Assembly (NCBI RefSeq): GCF_914271435.1
Contig: NZ_CAJZAI010000007.1
Span: 1-64,000 of the forward strand
From: Cupriavidus laharis
Lineage (GTDB): Bacteria > Pseudomonadota > Gammaproteobacteria > Burkholderiales > Burkholderiaceae
Length of the DNA: 64,000 nucleotides
Reading direction: 5' to 3'
Shown: positions 11,290 to 20,975 of the stretch, piece after piece
How the letters are laid out: each line of letters starts with the position of its first letter
Numbering within the stretch: the first letter of the stretch is position 1
Program-made: the position numbers and the translations under genes
Notes under the pieces: model-generated
What the model was told of the DNA's origin: nothing
What the model saw: the letters and a program-made list of their open reading frames with translations, nothing else
Database searches by the model: none

Positions 11290-11847
11290 ATGCCCCTTAT
11301 CACCCTGACGCCCGCCACCTCTGTCGACGCCGACCTGGTAGCGGCCATGCACACGGAAAGCTGGCGCCGCACTTACGCGGGCCTGCTGCCCGATGCCTAC
11401 CTGACGCAAACCGCGCCGGCCGAGCGCCGCGCGGCCTGGCACGCGCGCCTGTGCGACGGCGCCGAAGCGCCGCTGGAAGTGACGCTGGCCCGCGTGGATG
11501 GCGAACCCGCCGGCTTCGCGTGCCTGATGCCCGACGCAGAACCCGTCTATGGCATCTACCTGGACAATCTGCATGTGCTGCCTGGCTTCCACGGACACGG
11601 ACTGGGCAAGCGCCTGCTGGCCCATTGCACAGCGCGCGTGGCAGCAGGCTGGCCAGGCCGCCCGCTGTTCCTGTACGTGCTGGAGGGCAACCCCCAGGCG
11701 CGCGAGTTCTACCGGCGGCTGGGTGGCCAGGAATCCGCAAGCTTCGAGGACCGGTTTCCCGGCGCGGACATCATCGTGGCGGTACGGCGGGTGACCTGGC
11801 CTGACGTGCCGGCACTGCTCGCCCGCCTGACGCCCGAAAAGCGCTAG
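11290..11847 (+). CDS. GNAT family N-acetyltransferase
   Basis: A 185-residue acetyl-CoA-dependent acyltransferase. The acetyl-CoA-binding motif A is [17 protein letters not shown] (about residues 95-112), followed by the motif-B-like [17 protein letters not shown] that is common in amino-acid and protein acetyltransferases. The substrate cannot be read from sequence. Its last four bases overlap the stop of the convergent cobQ gene. Confidence 0.85.
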   Translation: MPLITLTPATSVDADLVAAMHTESWRRTYAGLLPDAYLTQTAPAERRAAWHARLCDGAEAPLEVTLARVDGEPAGFACLMPDAEPVYGIYLDNLHVLPGFHGHGLGKRLLAHCTARVAAGWPGRPLFLYVLEGNPQAREFYRRLGGQESASFEDRFPGADIIVAVRRVTWPDVPALLARLTPEKR

Positions 11848-13367
11848 CGCCGCAGCGGCGCCAGCATGGCGCCAAGGTCCAGGTGGCTGGCCAGGTTATC
11901 GGCCAGCCGCCCGATCGACGCCTCGCGCAAAGCGGCCAGGTCGATCCCGTGCGCCCCCTCAAGCCCGGCCCAGCGCAGCAAGGCCTGGCATGCAGCCGGC
12001 TCGTCGAACAGGCCGTGCACGTAGGTCGCCAGCACCTGGCCGTCTTCGGAACAGGCGCCATCGGCACGTGCCGTGCCATCGCCCTCATCCAGCCACAGCG
12101 CCGGCCGCTCGAGCGCCGCGCCCGTGCTCACGCCCATGTGAATTTCATAGCCGCAGACTTCGGCTTCCGAGTCCGACAGCCGGCCGCTGACACGGCGCAG
12201 CTGCTTGTGCGGCGCGAGCGTCGTCTCGTAGTCGAGCCAGCCGAAACCGGCGCTGCTGCCGGCCGGCCCTTCATGCCCGGCGGGATCGTGGATCTGCCGG
12301 CCCAGCATCTGCATGCCGCCGCAGATGCCGATCACTTTGCCGCCGTAGCGCAGGTGCCGCCGCAGCGCCGGCTCCCAGCCATTGGCGCGCAGGAAAGCCA
12401 GGTCGGCACGCACGCTCTTGCTGCCGGGCAGGATCACAAGGTCCGCCGGCGGCACGGGCATGCCGGGCCCGATAAAGCGCAGGTCCACCTGCGGGTGGGC
12501 GCGCAGCGCATCGAAGTCCGTATGGTTGGAAATGCGCGGCAGCACCGGCACGATCACGCGCAGCAGCGTGTCGGGTGCGCCGCGCTTGGCCGACTGCGTG
12601 CCGACGATGGCGTCTTCCGCATCAAGGTGCAGGCCGTGCAGGTAGGGCAGCACGCCGAATACCGGCTTGCCGGTGCGCGCCTCCAGCCAGTCCAGCCCCG
12701 GCTGCAACAGGCTGATATCGCCGCGGAAGCGGTTGATGATGAAACCGGTGACACGCGCGCGTTCGCTATCCGACAGGCAGTCCAGCGTGCCCACCAGATG
12801 GGCGAAGACGCCGCCGCGGTCAATGTCGGCCACCAGCACCACCGGGCAATCCACGCGCTCGGCAAACCCCATGTTGGCGATATCGCGGTCACGCAGGTTG
12901 ATTTCGGCGGGGCTGCCGGCGCCTTCCACGACCACCACGTCGTAGGCCCGCATCAGCCGCGCATGCGAAGCCAGCACGGCCTTCATCGCCTCGGGCTTGT
13001 AGGCGTGATAGGCGCGCGCATCCAGGTCCAGCCGGGCCTGGCCGTGGATGATGACCTGCGCGCCGGTGTCGCTGCTCGGCTTGAGCAGCACCGGATTCAT
13101 GTCGGTATGCGGTGCCACCCCCGCAGCCAGCGCCTGCAGCGCCTGGGCGCGGCCAATCTCGCCGCCGTCGGCCGTCACGGCGCTGTTCAGCGCCATGTTC
13201 TGCGGCTTGAACGGCGCCACGCGCGTGCCGGTGCGCGCCAGCACGCGGCACAGGCCCGCGACGACCGTACTCTTCCCTGCATCGGAAGTCGTGCCCTGGA
13301 CCATCAGCGTACCGCGCAAGGCACCCAGGCCGCTCGTGTCCGTAGTTTCAGAAGCATCACATTGCAT
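11844..13367 (-). CDS. cobQ: Cobyric acid synthase
   Basis: A 507-residue amidotransferase (CobQ/CbiP) that amidates four carboxylates of adenosylcobyrinic acid a,c-diamide using glutamine and ATP. The N-terminal dethiobiotin-synthetase-like ATPase has the P-loop [10 protein letters not shown] (about residues 26-35). The C-terminal class I glutaminase domain has the nucleophile region [10 protein letters not shown] and a late YVHGLFDEP histidine. It diverges from cobU across a 59-bp gap that must hold both promoters. The start could also be the internal ATG at [10 protein letters not shown]. Confidence 0.95.
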   Translation of the reverse strand: MQCDASETTDTSGLGALRGTLMVQGTTSDAGKSTVVAGLCRVLARTGTRVAPFKPQNMALNSAVTADGGEIGRAQALQALAAGVAPHTDMNPVLLKPSSDTGAQVIIHGQARLDLDARAYHAYKPEAMKAVLASHARLMRAYDVVVVEGAGSPAEINLRDRDIANMGFAERVDCPVVLVADIDRGGVFAHLVGTLDCLSDSERARVTGFIINRFRGDISLLQPGLDWLEARTGKPVFGVLPYLHGLHLDAEDAIVGTQSAKRGAPDTLLRVIVPVLPRISNHTDFDALRAHPQVDLRFIGPGMPVPPADLVILPGSKSVRADLAFLRANGWEPALRRHLRYGGKVIGICGGMQMLGRQIHDPAGHEGPAGSSAGFGWLDYETTLAPHKQLRRVSGRLSDSEAEVCGYEIHMGVSTGAALERPALWLDEGDGTARADGACSEDGQVLATYVHGLFDEPAACQALLRWAGLEGAHGIDLAALREASIGRLADNLASHLDLGAMLAPLRR

Positions 13368-13426
13368 AGCGGTCGATTATCTCACCCGTCCGTGCGACGA
13401 CCGGATGCGACCGCTACAATACCCGG

Positions 13427-14086
13427 ATGGAAACACCGGCTACCGATACCGCGCCCGCCACGGCCGCGGAGCCCCGCCGGGCCGAGAACGGCCACGGCCC
13501 GCGCCAGCTCACGCTGGTGCTGGGCGGCGCGCGCTCCGGCAAGAGCCATTACGCCGAGCAACTGGCCACCGACCACGCCACCATCAAGGGCGGGCCGGTC
13601 ACCTACATTGCGACCGCGCGCCAGGATCCGGACCAGGCCGACGAGGAGCTGGAACTGCGCATTGCGCTGCATCGCGCCCGCCGGCCCGCCGACTGGCGCC
13701 TGGTGGAAGAACCGGTACGCCTGGCCGACGCGCTCTACGCGCATGCGCGCCACGACGGCTGCATCCTGGTGGACTGCGTCACGCTGTGGCTCAACAACCT
13801 GCTGTTCCCGAAAGACCGCGCCTACCCCGAGCACGGCGTCATCACGCCGCCCGATGTCTTCACCGAAGAAATCGAAGCGCTGCTCAACGCGCTGCCCACG
13901 CTGCCCGGCCACGTGATCCTGGTCTCGAACGAGATCGGCTTCGGCGTGGTGCCGATGGGCGCGATCACCCGCTTCTATGTCGATGAACTCGGCCGCCTGA
14001 ACCAGAAGCTGGCCGCGGCGGCCGATTGCGTTCGGCTGCTGGTCGCCGGCATCCCCGTTGCCGTCAAAGGCCCCGACCCGGCATGA
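13427..14086 (+). CDS. cobU: Adenosylcobinamide kinase / guanylyltransferase
   Basis: A 219-residue bifunctional enzyme (CobU/CobP) that phosphorylates adenosylcobinamide and then transfers GMP to give adenosylcobinamide-GDP. The P-loop LVLGGARSGKSHYAEQL lies near residues 28-44, followed by VDCVTLWLNNLL and SNEIGFGVVPM, all typical of the family. The first 25 residues are an Ala/Pro-rich tail. The stop overlaps the cbiB start (ATGA), so translation is coupled. Confidence 0.95.
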   Translation: METPATDTAPATAAEPRRAENGHGPRQLTLVLGGARSGKSHYAEQLATDHATIKGGPVTYIATARQDPDQADEELELRIALHRARRPADWRLVEEPVRLADALYAHARHDGCILVDCVTLWLNNLLFPKDRAYPEHGVITPPDVFTEEIEALLNALPTLPGHVILVSNEIGFGVVPMGAITRFYVDELGRLNQKLAAAADCVRLLVAGIPVAVKGPDPA

Positions 14087-15063
14087 TGATGTTGTCCTGG
14101 CCGGCGTGCGCGGCCGCTGCGCTGGCTGGCGTATTGCTGGACCAGTGGCTGGGCGAACCGAAGCGCTGGCATCCGCTGGTGGGGTTCGGCCGTCTCGCCA
14201 GTGCACTGGAACGCCGCCTCAACCGGTCGCCGCAAACGACGCCCGCATGGCGCCAGCGCCTGGCTGGCCTTGCCGCGTGGTCATTGATGGTCCTGGTGCC
14301 AGCCGCGCTGGCCTGGCTGCTTGCCGACGCCGCAGCCCGATGGCACCCATCGCTCGGCTGGATGATGCACGTCGTCGCGCTCTATGCCGCGCTGGGCGCG
14401 CGCAGCCTGCACCAGCACATTACCCCGATCGCCGAGGCGCTGGCACGCGCCGACCTTGATGCGGCGCGCGCCCTGACCGCTCGCATTGTTTCGCGCGATA
14501 CAGCCGATGCCGACAGTGAAGCGCTGGCGCGCGCCGCATGCGAATCGGCGCTGGAAAATGGCAACGACGCCATCTTCGGCGCGCTGTTCTGGTTCCTGGC
14601 GGGCGGTGCGCCCGCGGTGATCGCATTCCGCCTGGCCAATACGCTCGATGCAATGTGGGGCTACCGTACGCCGCGCCTGCGGTATTTCGGCTGGGCCGCG
14701 GCCCGGCTGGACGATGTGCTCAACCTCGCGCCCGCGCGGCTGACCGCGCTGTCTTACGCGCTGCTCGGCGCCACCGCGCAGGCCCTGCGCTGCTGGCGTA
14801 CGCAGGCGCCAGCCTGGTCGAGCCCGAACGCGGGCCCGGTGATGGCCGCCGGCGCCGGCGCGGTAGGCGTGGCGCTTGGCGGTCCGGCCCGCTACCACGG
14901 CGAACTCGAGGCACGCCCGCCGCTGGGCACCGGCGCCAGGCCCGACGCCGCCCATGTGCTGGCCTGCCTGCGGCTGGTACAGCGCGCGTTGTGGCTTTGG
15001 CTCGCGCTGGCCCTTGCCAGCGCCGCAGCTTTGTTCGCGTTTCCCGCCCTGCTACCGACATGA
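14083..15063 (+). CDS. cbiB: Adenosylcobinamide-phosphate synthase
   Basis: A 326-residue inner-membrane protein (CbiB, called CobD in aerobic-pathway naming) that attaches the aminopropanol arm to cobyric acid. Family signatures are LLDQWLGEPKRWHPLVGFG near the N-terminus and LDAMWGYRTPRLRYFGW plus ARLDDVLNLAPARLTAL in the second half. Several hydrophobic segments fit a membrane enzyme. The start was set at 14083 because it overlaps the cobU stop; three consecutive ATG codons make the exact first Met uncertain. Confidence 0.95.
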   Translation: MMMLSWPACAAAALAGVLLDQWLGEPKRWHPLVGFGRLASALERRLNRSPQTTPAWRQRLAGLAAWSLMVLVPAALAWLLADAAARWHPSLGWMMHVVALYAALGARSLHQHITPIAEALARADLDAARALTARIVSRDTADADSEALARAACESALENGNDAIFGALFWFLAGGAPAVIAFRLANTLDAMWGYRTPRLRYFGWAAARLDDVLNLAPARLTALSYALLGATAQALRCWRTQAPAWSSPNAGPVMAAGAGAVGVALGGPARYHGELEARPPLGTGARPDAAHVLACLRLVQRALWLWLALALASAAALFAFPALLPT

Positions 15064-15069
15064 ATCCAC

Positions 15070-16092
15070 ATGAGACCCGCACTGGCTCCCATCCGCCACG
15101 GCGGTGACCTGCAAGCGGCCGTGCGCCGCTACGGACGGCCTGCCGCCGAATGGCTGGACCTGTCCACCGGCATCAATCCGGCGGGTTACCCAGCCCCGCC
15201 GATTCCGCCCGAAGCCTGGCAGCGCCTGCCCGAGGACGACGATGGCTTGGCGGACATCGCCGCACACGCCTTCGGCGCGCAGCAAGCCTTGCCGGTCGCA
15301 GGATCGCAGGCCGCGATCCGCACGCTACCGCAACTGCTCGCACGCGGACGCGTCGGCGTGGCTGCGCTGGGATACAGCGAGTACGCACCCGCATTCGCCG
15401 CTGCCGGCCATGACGTCGTGCTCCTCGGCGAATCGGACTTTGCGCAGCCTTCGCTGGCGGATGGCCTGGACCACCTGGTCGTGGTCAACCCGAATAATCC
15501 GACCGGCCGGCTGCTTCCGCCACAAGCGCTGCTGGGCTGGCACGCGACGCTCGCCACGCGTCGCGGCACGCTGCTTGTCGACGAAGCCTTCATCGACTGC
15601 ATGCCCGAACACTCCGTCGCAGCACATAGCAGCCTGGCGGGGCTGGTAGTGCTGCGCTCGCTCGGCAAGTTCTACGGACTGGCCGGCGTACGCTGCGGCT
15701 TCGTACTTGGCGAACGCATGCTGCTCGATGCGCTGCACGAGCGCCTGGGCCACTGGACCGTGTCGGGCCCGGCGCGCGTGGTCGCCCGCGCCGCGCTGGC
15801 CGATACCGGCTGGCAAGGCGCCAACCGCGAACGGCTTGCCGCGTGGGGCGAGCGCCTGTCGGCGCTGCTGCGCCGCCACGGCCTGGCGCCGGTGATGCAA
15901 CCGCTGTTCTGCTGGGTGCCCCATGAAGATGCGGCCCGCCTGCACGACGCCCTGGCCCGGCATGGCATCTGGACCCGCCGTTTCGATGCCGCCGGCGCCT
16001 GCCCGCCCGGCCTGCGCCTGGGCCTGCCGCCCGATTCGCCGCGAGCCTGGCGGCACCTGGAAACCGCGCTGGCCGACGTGGTACGCGCCTGA
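15070..16092 (+). CDS. cobD: L-threonine-O-3-phosphate decarboxylase
   Basis: A 340-residue PLP-dependent aminotransferase-fold enzyme that makes (R)-1-aminopropan-2-ol phosphate, the arm used by CbiB. Visible family motifs are LSTGINPAGYP near residue 32, VVNPNNPTGRL, VDEAFIDCMP and the PLP-lysine region LRSLGKFYGLAGVRCGFVLG. It starts 6 bp after the cbiB stop and is in the same operon. In aerobic-pathway naming this gene is often called cobC. Confidence 0.93.
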   Translation: MRPALAPIRHGGDLQAAVRRYGRPAAEWLDLSTGINPAGYPAPPIPPEAWQRLPEDDDGLADIAAHAFGAQQALPVAGSQAAIRTLPQLLARGRVGVAALGYSEYAPAFAAAGHDVVLLGESDFAQPSLADGLDHLVVVNPNNPTGRLLPPQALLGWHATLATRRGTLLVDEAFIDCMPEHSVAAHSSLAGLVVLRSLGKFYGLAGVRCGFVLGERMLLDALHERLGHWTVSGPARVVARAALADTGWQGANRERLAAWGERLSALLRRHGLAPVMQPLFCWVPHEDAARLHDALARHGIWTRRFDAAGACPPGLRLGLPPDSPRAWRHLETALADVVRA

Positions 16093-16123
16093 ACGCAACC
16101 GATCGCACCGCAAATCTCTCTTC

Positions 16124-17044
16124 ATGCCGATGCCTGACCGTACTTCCTGCGTCCGCACCGTCGTTGCTGCCGCATCGCTCATTGCAGCCTCGCAGGCCAC
16201 GGCCGCGGTTTCCGTCGTCGATGACGCCGGCCAGACCGTCACGCTCGCCCAGCCCGCGCGCCGCGTGGTGTCACTGGCGCCGCACGTGACCGAACTGCTC
16301 TACGCCGCAGGTGGCGGCGAGCGCATCGTCGGCACGGTTCACTACAGCGACTACCCGCCGCAGGCACGCGATATTCCTCGCGTGGGCGACAACAAGGCGC
16401 TGGACCTGGAGCGCATTGCCGCGCTCAAGCCGGACCTGATCGTCGTGTGGCGCCACGGCAATGCGCAGAAGCAGACCGACCGCCTGCGCGCGCTGGGCCT
16501 GCCGCTGTTCTACAGCGAGCCGCGCCGGCTCGAGGCAATCCCCGACAACCTGGAGAAGCTCGGCACGCTGCTGGGCACCGAAGCTGTGGCCCACCGTGCC
16601 GCGGAGGATTTTCGCCAGCGCGTGGCGACACTTCGCAAGACCTACGCCGGCAGGCCGCCCGTCACCGTGTTCTACCAGGTCTGGCAGCAGCCGCTGATGA
16701 CGCTGAACGGCCAGCACCTGGTGAGCGACCTGCTCACGCTATGCGGCGGCCGCAACCTCTTCGCCGCCGAGTCCCCGCTGGTGCCCACCGTGTCGGTGGA
16801 GGCCGTGGTGGCCGGCAACCCCGAAGTCATGCTGACCGCGGGCACGGGCGCCACGCAGTCGGACCGGCCGCTGGCAGACTTTGCCATGTGGGAAAAATGG
16901 AAGCAGGTCACCGCGGTCGCGCGCGGCAACCTGTTCACCATCAATGGCGACCTGCTCAACCGCGCCGGGCCGCGCGTGGTACAGGGGGCCGAGCAGATCT
17001 GCAAGGATCTCGAAACGGCGCGCAGCCGCCGGCCCGCACGCTGA
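16124..17044 (+). CDS. btuF: Cobalamin-binding periplasmic protein
   Basis: A 306-residue periplasmic substrate-binding protein for the B12 ABC transporter. It has a signal peptide at residues 1-28 ending in ATAA and a BtuF/FecB-type fold with RRVVSLAPHVTELLYAAGGG, HYSDYPPQARDIPRVGD and LERIAALKPDLIVVW. Its partner permease and ATPase (btuC, btuD) are in the convergent half of the locus. The stop abuts the stop of the convergent phosphatase gene with no base between them (TGATCA). Confidence 0.92.
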   Translation: MPMPDRTSCVRTVVAAASLIAASQATAAVSVVDDAGQTVTLAQPARRVVSLAPHVTELLYAAGGGERIVGTVHYSDYPPQARDIPRVGDNKALDLERIAALKPDLIVVWRHGNAQKQTDRLRALGLPLFYSEPRRLEAIPDNLEKLGTLLGTEAVAHRAAEDFRQRVATLRKTYAGRPPVTVFYQVWQQPLMTLNGQHLVSDLLTLCGGRNLFAAESPLVPTVSVEAVVAGNPEVMLTAGTGATQSDRPLADFAMWEKWKQVTAVARGNLFTINGDLLNRAGPRVVQGAEQICKDLETARSRRPAR

Positions 17045-17635
17045 TCAGCCGGCGCTGCGATTCCACCATGCGAGCTGCGGCGTGCCGCTGCCGAGGCGGA
17101 ACAGGCAGCTCGCGCCGAAGCCCAGTTCCCAGCCTAGCGTCGTAGCCAGCGGCAAGCCGAGCCAGTGCGCGGCCAGCATGCGCATTGGCCCCGCGTGGCC
17201 GACGACCCACAAGCAGGCATCGTGCGAGGCATTCTGCCCCAGCGACGCGGCCCAGCCGGACACGCGCGCCATCGCCTGCGCCGCGGTCTCGCCGCCGTGC
17301 GGGCAGGCATCGAGCAGGTCCTGTGCGAGCACATCGAGTTCGCTGCGCGCAATATCGTCCCAGGCGCGTCCTTCCCACGCGCCGAAGTCGATCTCGGCGA
17401 GCCGCGGCTCGATTTCGGGCGCCAGCGCGTGCGCCGGCAGGGCCTGCAGCAGCAGCCTGGCCGTATCCACGGCGCGCTGCAGCGGGCTCGTCAGCACGCG
17501 ATGCGGCGGCGGCAACGCCGCGACGATGGCAGCCGGTGGCGGCGCGACCGGCGTGGCCAGGCACAGGTCCAGGCTGCCATAGCAGATGCCGGCGCCGACA
17601 TCGGGGCGCGCGTGGCGGATCAGGACCACGTCCAT
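17045..17635 (-). CDS. cobC: Alpha-ribazole phosphatase-like histidine phosphatase
   Basis: A 196-residue histidine phosphatase with the phosphohistidine motif LIRHARPDVG (residues 5-14), a second basic motif in LTSPLQRAVDTA and the late GHAGPMRML. Given the neighbours it most likely dephosphorylates alpha-ribazole phosphate or adenosylcobalamin phosphate (CobC, EC 3.1.3.73). The start ATG at 17635 overlaps the end of cobS by 16 bp, so the pair is coupled. Confidence 0.88.
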   Translation of the reverse strand: MDVVLIRHARPDVGAGICYGSLDLCLATPVAPPPAAIVAALPPPHRVLTSPLQRAVDTARLLLQALPAHALAPEIEPRLAEIDFGAWEGRAWDDIARSELDVLAQDLLDACPHGGETAAQAMARVSGWAASLGQNASHDACLWVVGHAGPMRMLAAHWLGLPLATTLGWELGFGASCLFRLGSGTPQLAWWNRSAG

Positions 17636-18396
17636 GCAGCGGCCACCAGGTAGATCAACAGTTCGGCCAATTGCTGGGCCATGCCGAGACAGTCGCCGGT
17701 ATAGCCGCCGATGCGGCGCACGAAATAGCGGCCCAGCAGCAAGCGCAGGATCGCGAGCGCGGCCACCGAAACGCCGGCAAAGGCCGGTGACACTATCATC
17801 AATGGCGCGGCGCCGCACAGCAGCGCAAATGCCAGCCCCGCACCGCCAGGCCGCTGCGCCACAGGCTTGGCTTTGCCTTCGTCGCGCACATAGTCCAGCG
17901 TCGCCAGGTAGCTCACGGCCATGGCGCGGCTCGCGCCATGCGCGGCCACCAGCACCAGCAGCAGTTCGGGCAGCCCGCTGCGCGCGCCGATGGCGACGAG
18001 CAGCTGCCACTTGAGCAGGAGCGCCACGACCAGGGCGATGGCGCCGAACGCGCCGATGCGCGAATCGTGCATGATGCGCAGCACGTCCTCGCGCCGCCAG
18101 GCGCCGCCGAAGGCATCCACGCAATCGGCCAGCCCGTCTTCATGGAAGGCGCCGGTCAGCAGCAAGGATGCCGCCATGCCCAGCAGTACCGCCACGCCCG
18201 GCGGCCACCACTGCAGCGCGCCCCACGTCACCAGCGCGGCCACGCCGCCGACCATCAGTCCCACGAGCGGAAAGTAGCGCGCCGCCGCGTTCAGGTAGCG
18301 CGGCTCGTAGCCGACCCAGCGCGCCAGCGGCGACGGCAGCGGCACCCGCGTGAAGTAGCCGAGTGCGGTCAGGAAGAAGCGCAGTTCGTCGGCCAT
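17620..18396 (-). CDS. cobS: Adenosylcobinamide-GDP ribazoletransferase
   Basis: A 258-residue multi-spanning membrane enzyme (CobS/CobV) that joins adenosylcobinamide-GDP with alpha-ribazole to give adenosylcobalamin. The signature TGAFHEDGLADCVDAFGG lies near residues 82-99. Several further hydrophobic segments are present, ending in a C-terminal helix. It lies between cobT (9-bp gap) and the phosphatase (16-bp overlap) in the riboswitch-led minus-strand operon. Confidence 0.93.
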   Translation of the reverse strand: MADELRFFLTALGYFTRVPLPSPLARWVGYEPRYLNAAARYFPLVGLMVGGVAALVTWGALQWWPPGVAVLLGMAASLLLTGAFHEDGLADCVDAFGGAWRREDVLRIMHDSRIGAFGAIALVVALLLKWQLLVAIGARSGLPELLLVLVAAHGASRAMAVSYLATLDYVRDEGKAKPVAQRPGGAGLAFALLCGAAPLMIVSPAFAGVSVAALAILRLLLGRYFVRRIGGYTGDCLGMAQQLAELLIYLVAAAWTWS

Positions 18397-18405
18397 GCCG
18401 CGTGG

Positions 18406-19455
18406 TCAGGCCGAAGCGCCGCTGACACCGGCGCCGCTGAACGTGGCCATCTCGTTCAGGAAGGCCGCGGCCGAAGCCACCAGCGGCCATGCGAGCGCCG
18501 CGCCGGTGCCCTCGCCCAGGCGCAGGTCCAGCGCCAGCAGCGGCTCCGCCTTGAAATGGTCGAGCAGCGCGCGGTGCCCGCGTTCGTGCGAGCAGTGCGA
18601 AAACACGCAGTACTGCAGCACCGCGGCGTTGATGCTTTGCGCCACCAGCAGCGCGGCCGAAGCGATGAATCCGTCGACGAGGATCACCATGCGGCTGGCC
18701 GCCGCGGCCAGGAAGGCACCGGCCATCATCGCGATCTCGAAGCCGCCGAACGCGGCCAGCGCATCAAGCGGCGCCACGGCGTCGGCGTGCAGCGCAAGCG
18801 CGCGCTCGAGCACCTCGCGCTTGCGCGCGAGGCCGGCGTCGTCCAGCCCCGTGCCGCGGCCGATGCAGTCGGCCAGCGGCAGGCCCGTGAGCCGGCTCAT
18901 CAGGCAGGCCGCGGACGAGGTGTTGGCGATGCCCATCTCGCCGAAACCAATCACGTTGCAGCCCTGCTGCGCGGCGCGCAGCACGCGGGCCATGCCGGCC
19001 GTCATCGCGGCGCTGGCCTGCTCCGCACTCATGGCGCGCGTTTCGGCGAAGTTCTGCGTACCGTCCGCAATGCGGCCATTGACCAGCCCCGGCGAAGCAG
19101 GCAGCGGCACGCGCACGCCGGCATCGACCACTTCCAGCGCAATGCCGTGCAGGCGCGAAAACACGTTGATGGCCGCGCCGCCCTTCAGGAAGTTCAGCAC
19201 CATCTGCGCAGTGACTTCGGCCGGATAGGCGCTGACGCCCGCGTCAGCCACGCCGTGGTCGCCGGCGAAGACGATCACGGTGGGGCGTTTCAGTGCAGGC
19301 TGCGTGGTGCCGCAGATCAGGCCGATCTGCATGGCAAGGTCTTCCAGCCGGCCAAGCGCGCCGAGCGGCTTGGTCTTGTCGTCGATGGCAGCCCGCAGGG
19401 CCGGACGCAGCGCGTCGTCGAGAGGGGCGATTTCCGGGAACAGCATGATGCGCAA
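18406..19455 (-). CDS. cobT: Nicotinate-nucleotide:dimethylbenzimidazole phosphoribosyltransferase
   Basis: A 349-residue enzyme (EC 2.4.2.21) that activates the lower ligand dimethylbenzimidazole. Conserved elements are KTKPLGALGRLEDLA, VFAGDHGVADAGVSAYP, GFGEMGIANTSSAA and ILVDGFIASAALL; the conserved base-binding Glu lies in the C-terminal half. Length is normal. It follows cobO by 45 bp and precedes cobS. The first or the fourth codon (ATG at 19446) may be the true start. Confidence 0.95.
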   Translation of the reverse strand: MRIMLFPEIAPLDDALRPALRAAIDDKTKPLGALGRLEDLAMQIGLICGTTQPALKRPTVIVFAGDHGVADAGVSAYPAEVTAQMVLNFLKGGAAINVFSRLHGIALEVVDAGVRVPLPASPGLVNGRIADGTQNFAETRAMSAEQASAAMTAGMARVLRAAQQGCNVIGFGEMGIANTSSAACLMSRLTGLPLADCIGRGTGLDDAGLARKREVLERALALHADAVAPLDALAAFGGFEIAMMAGAFLAAAASRMVILVDGFIASAALLVAQSINAAVLQYCVFSHCSHERGHRALLDHFKAEPLLALDLRLGEGTGAALAWPLVASAAAFLNEMATFSGAGVSGASA

Positions 19456-19500
19456 TGAGTACGAGTAATACGAATGAAAAAGTCGGGCGGCTGTGTATCG

Positions 19501-20142
19501 CTACATCTCCACGCCGCGCTGTGCCTTGATGCCCTGCTGGAACGCATGCTTGACCGGAACCATGTCGGTCACGGTGTCGGCCGCTTCCACCAGTGCCGGC
19601 GGCGCACCGCGGCCGGTGATAACCACGTGCTGCATCGGCGGGCGGGCGCGCAGGTCGGCAATGACGCCATCCACATCAAGATAGTGCAGCTTGAGCGCAA
19701 TGTTGAGTTCGTCGAGCAGCACGAGGCCGATCGACGGGTCGCGCAGCATGCCGCGGGCCACTTCCCAGGCCGCTTCGGCCTTGGCCACGTCGCGCGCGCG
19801 GTCCTGGGTTTCCCAGGTATAGCCTTCGCCCATCACATGGAAGTCGCAAACATCAGGGAAGCGGCGCAGGAACATTTCTTCGCCGGTGGGCTGCGCGCCC
19901 TTGATGAACTGCACCACGCCGGCCCGCATGCCATGGCCGAGCGCACGCACCACCATGCCGAAGCCCGAGCTGGACTTGCCCTTGCCATTGCCGGTGGTGA
20001 TCACGATCACGCCGCGCTCGTCCTGCGCGGCGGCGATCTTTGCGTCCACCACCTCTTTCTTGCGGACCATGCGCGCCTTGTGGCGCGCGTCGCGGCCGGC
20101 ATCGTCCTGGCCGTTGCTCTGTTCTGTCGTGTTGTCGTTCAT
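19501..20142 (-). CDS. cobO: Cob(I)yrinic acid a,c-diamide adenosyltransferase
   Basis: A 213-residue corrinoid adenosyltransferase of the CobA/CobO/BtuR type. The P-loop GNGKGKSSSGFGMVVRALGHG lies near residues 52-72, with GEGYTWETQDR and VLLDELNIAL downstream. The N-terminal 25 residues are polar, as in other BtuR proteins. The start ATG overlaps the btuD stop in an ATGA junction, so it is coupled to the transporter genes. Frame further upstream lies inside btuD and was excluded. Confidence 0.93.
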   Translation of the reverse strand: MNDNTTEQSNGQDDAGRDARHKARMVRKKEVVDAKIAAAQDERGVIVITTGNGKGKSSSGFGMVVRALGHGMRAGVVQFIKGAQPTGEEMFLRRFPDVCDFHVMGEGYTWETQDRARDVAKAEAAWEVARGMLRDPSIGLVLLDELNIALKLHYLDVDGVIADLRARPPMQHVVITGRGAPPALVEAADTVTDMVPVKHAFQQGIKAQRGVEM

Positions 20143-20975
20143 GGTTCGTCGTGCGATGCCCCCGTCGGACGGGGAAATCCATCTGGAATGAGCGCGGTGT
20201 GCACGCCGTCCGTGACGCTGACGATCGGCGTGCGCAGCGCGCGCGAGCATTGTTCAGGCGTCAGCACCTGTTGTGCCGGGCCATGCAGCGCGCTGCCGTC
20301 TTCGGCCATCAGCAGCGCATGGGTGGCGTAGCGCCGGGCCAGGTTGAGGTCGTGCAAGATCACGACGATCGCATGGCGGCCGGCGCGCGCCAGCGCCGCC
20401 AGCACCTCAAGCACCATGATCTGGTGGCGCAGGTCCAGGTGCGAGACGGGTTCATCGAGCAGCAGCAGCGGCGCCTGCTGCGCCAGTACGGCGGCCAGCG
20501 CCGCGCGCTGGCGCTCGCCGCCGGACAGCGTCAGCACGTCGCGCGCGGACAGCGTGTCGAGATCCATCGCGCGGATGGCGGCGCGCACCACGGCATCGTC
20601 GCCCTGCCCGGTCCAGCCCCAGCCGGACAGGTGCGGATGACGGCCGACACGCACGGCGTCCAGCACGGACATCGAGAACGTGTCATGGACGGCCTGCGGC
20701 AGGTAGGCGCGCTGGCGGGCCAGCGCGGCCGGCGACAGGCACTCCAGCGGCATGCCGTCCAGGCTGGCGCTGCCGCCATCGGCGCGGCGCAGGCCGGAAA
20801 GCACTGCCATCAGCGTGGACTTGCCCACGCCGTTGGGCCCGGCCACGCACCAGAGCTGGCCTGGCGCGATCTCCAGCGACAGGCGTTCGAGCAGCACGCG
20901 CGTGCCGGTGCGCAGGCTCACGTCGTGAAGCGCCAGCGTCGGGCACGCGGCCACGGGCTCGGACCATGGCGTCAT
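20139..20975 (-). CDS. btuD: B12 ABC transporter ATP-binding protein
   Basis: A 278-residue ATPase of the FepC/BtuD type. Walker A is AGPNGVGKST (near residues 45-54), the signature is LTLSGGERQRAALA, Walker B is LLLLDEPVSHLD, and the switch His is in VILHDLNLA. It lies between btuC (4-bp overlap) and cobO (4-bp overlap). The riboswitch and neighbours argue for cobalamin rather than siderophore transport. Confidence 0.9.
   Translation of the reverse strand: MTPWSEPVAACPTLALHDVSLRTGTRVLLERLSLEIAPGQLWCVAGPNGVGKSTLMAVLSGLRRADGGSASLDGMPLECLSPAALARQRAYLPQAVHDTFSMSVLDAVRVGRHPHLSGWGWTGQGDDAVVRAAIRAMDLDTLSARDVLTLSGGERQRAALAAVLAQQAPLLLLDEPVSHLDLRHQIMVLEVLAALARAGRHAIVVILHDLNLARRYATHALLMAEDGSALHGPAQQVLTPEQCSRALRTPIVSVTDGVHTALIPDGFPRPTGASHDEP

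Noticed and set aside
11883-13916. A 677-residue open frame opposite cobQ running into cobU
   Set aside because: Antisense to cobQ and out of frame with cobU; composition typical of shadow frames.
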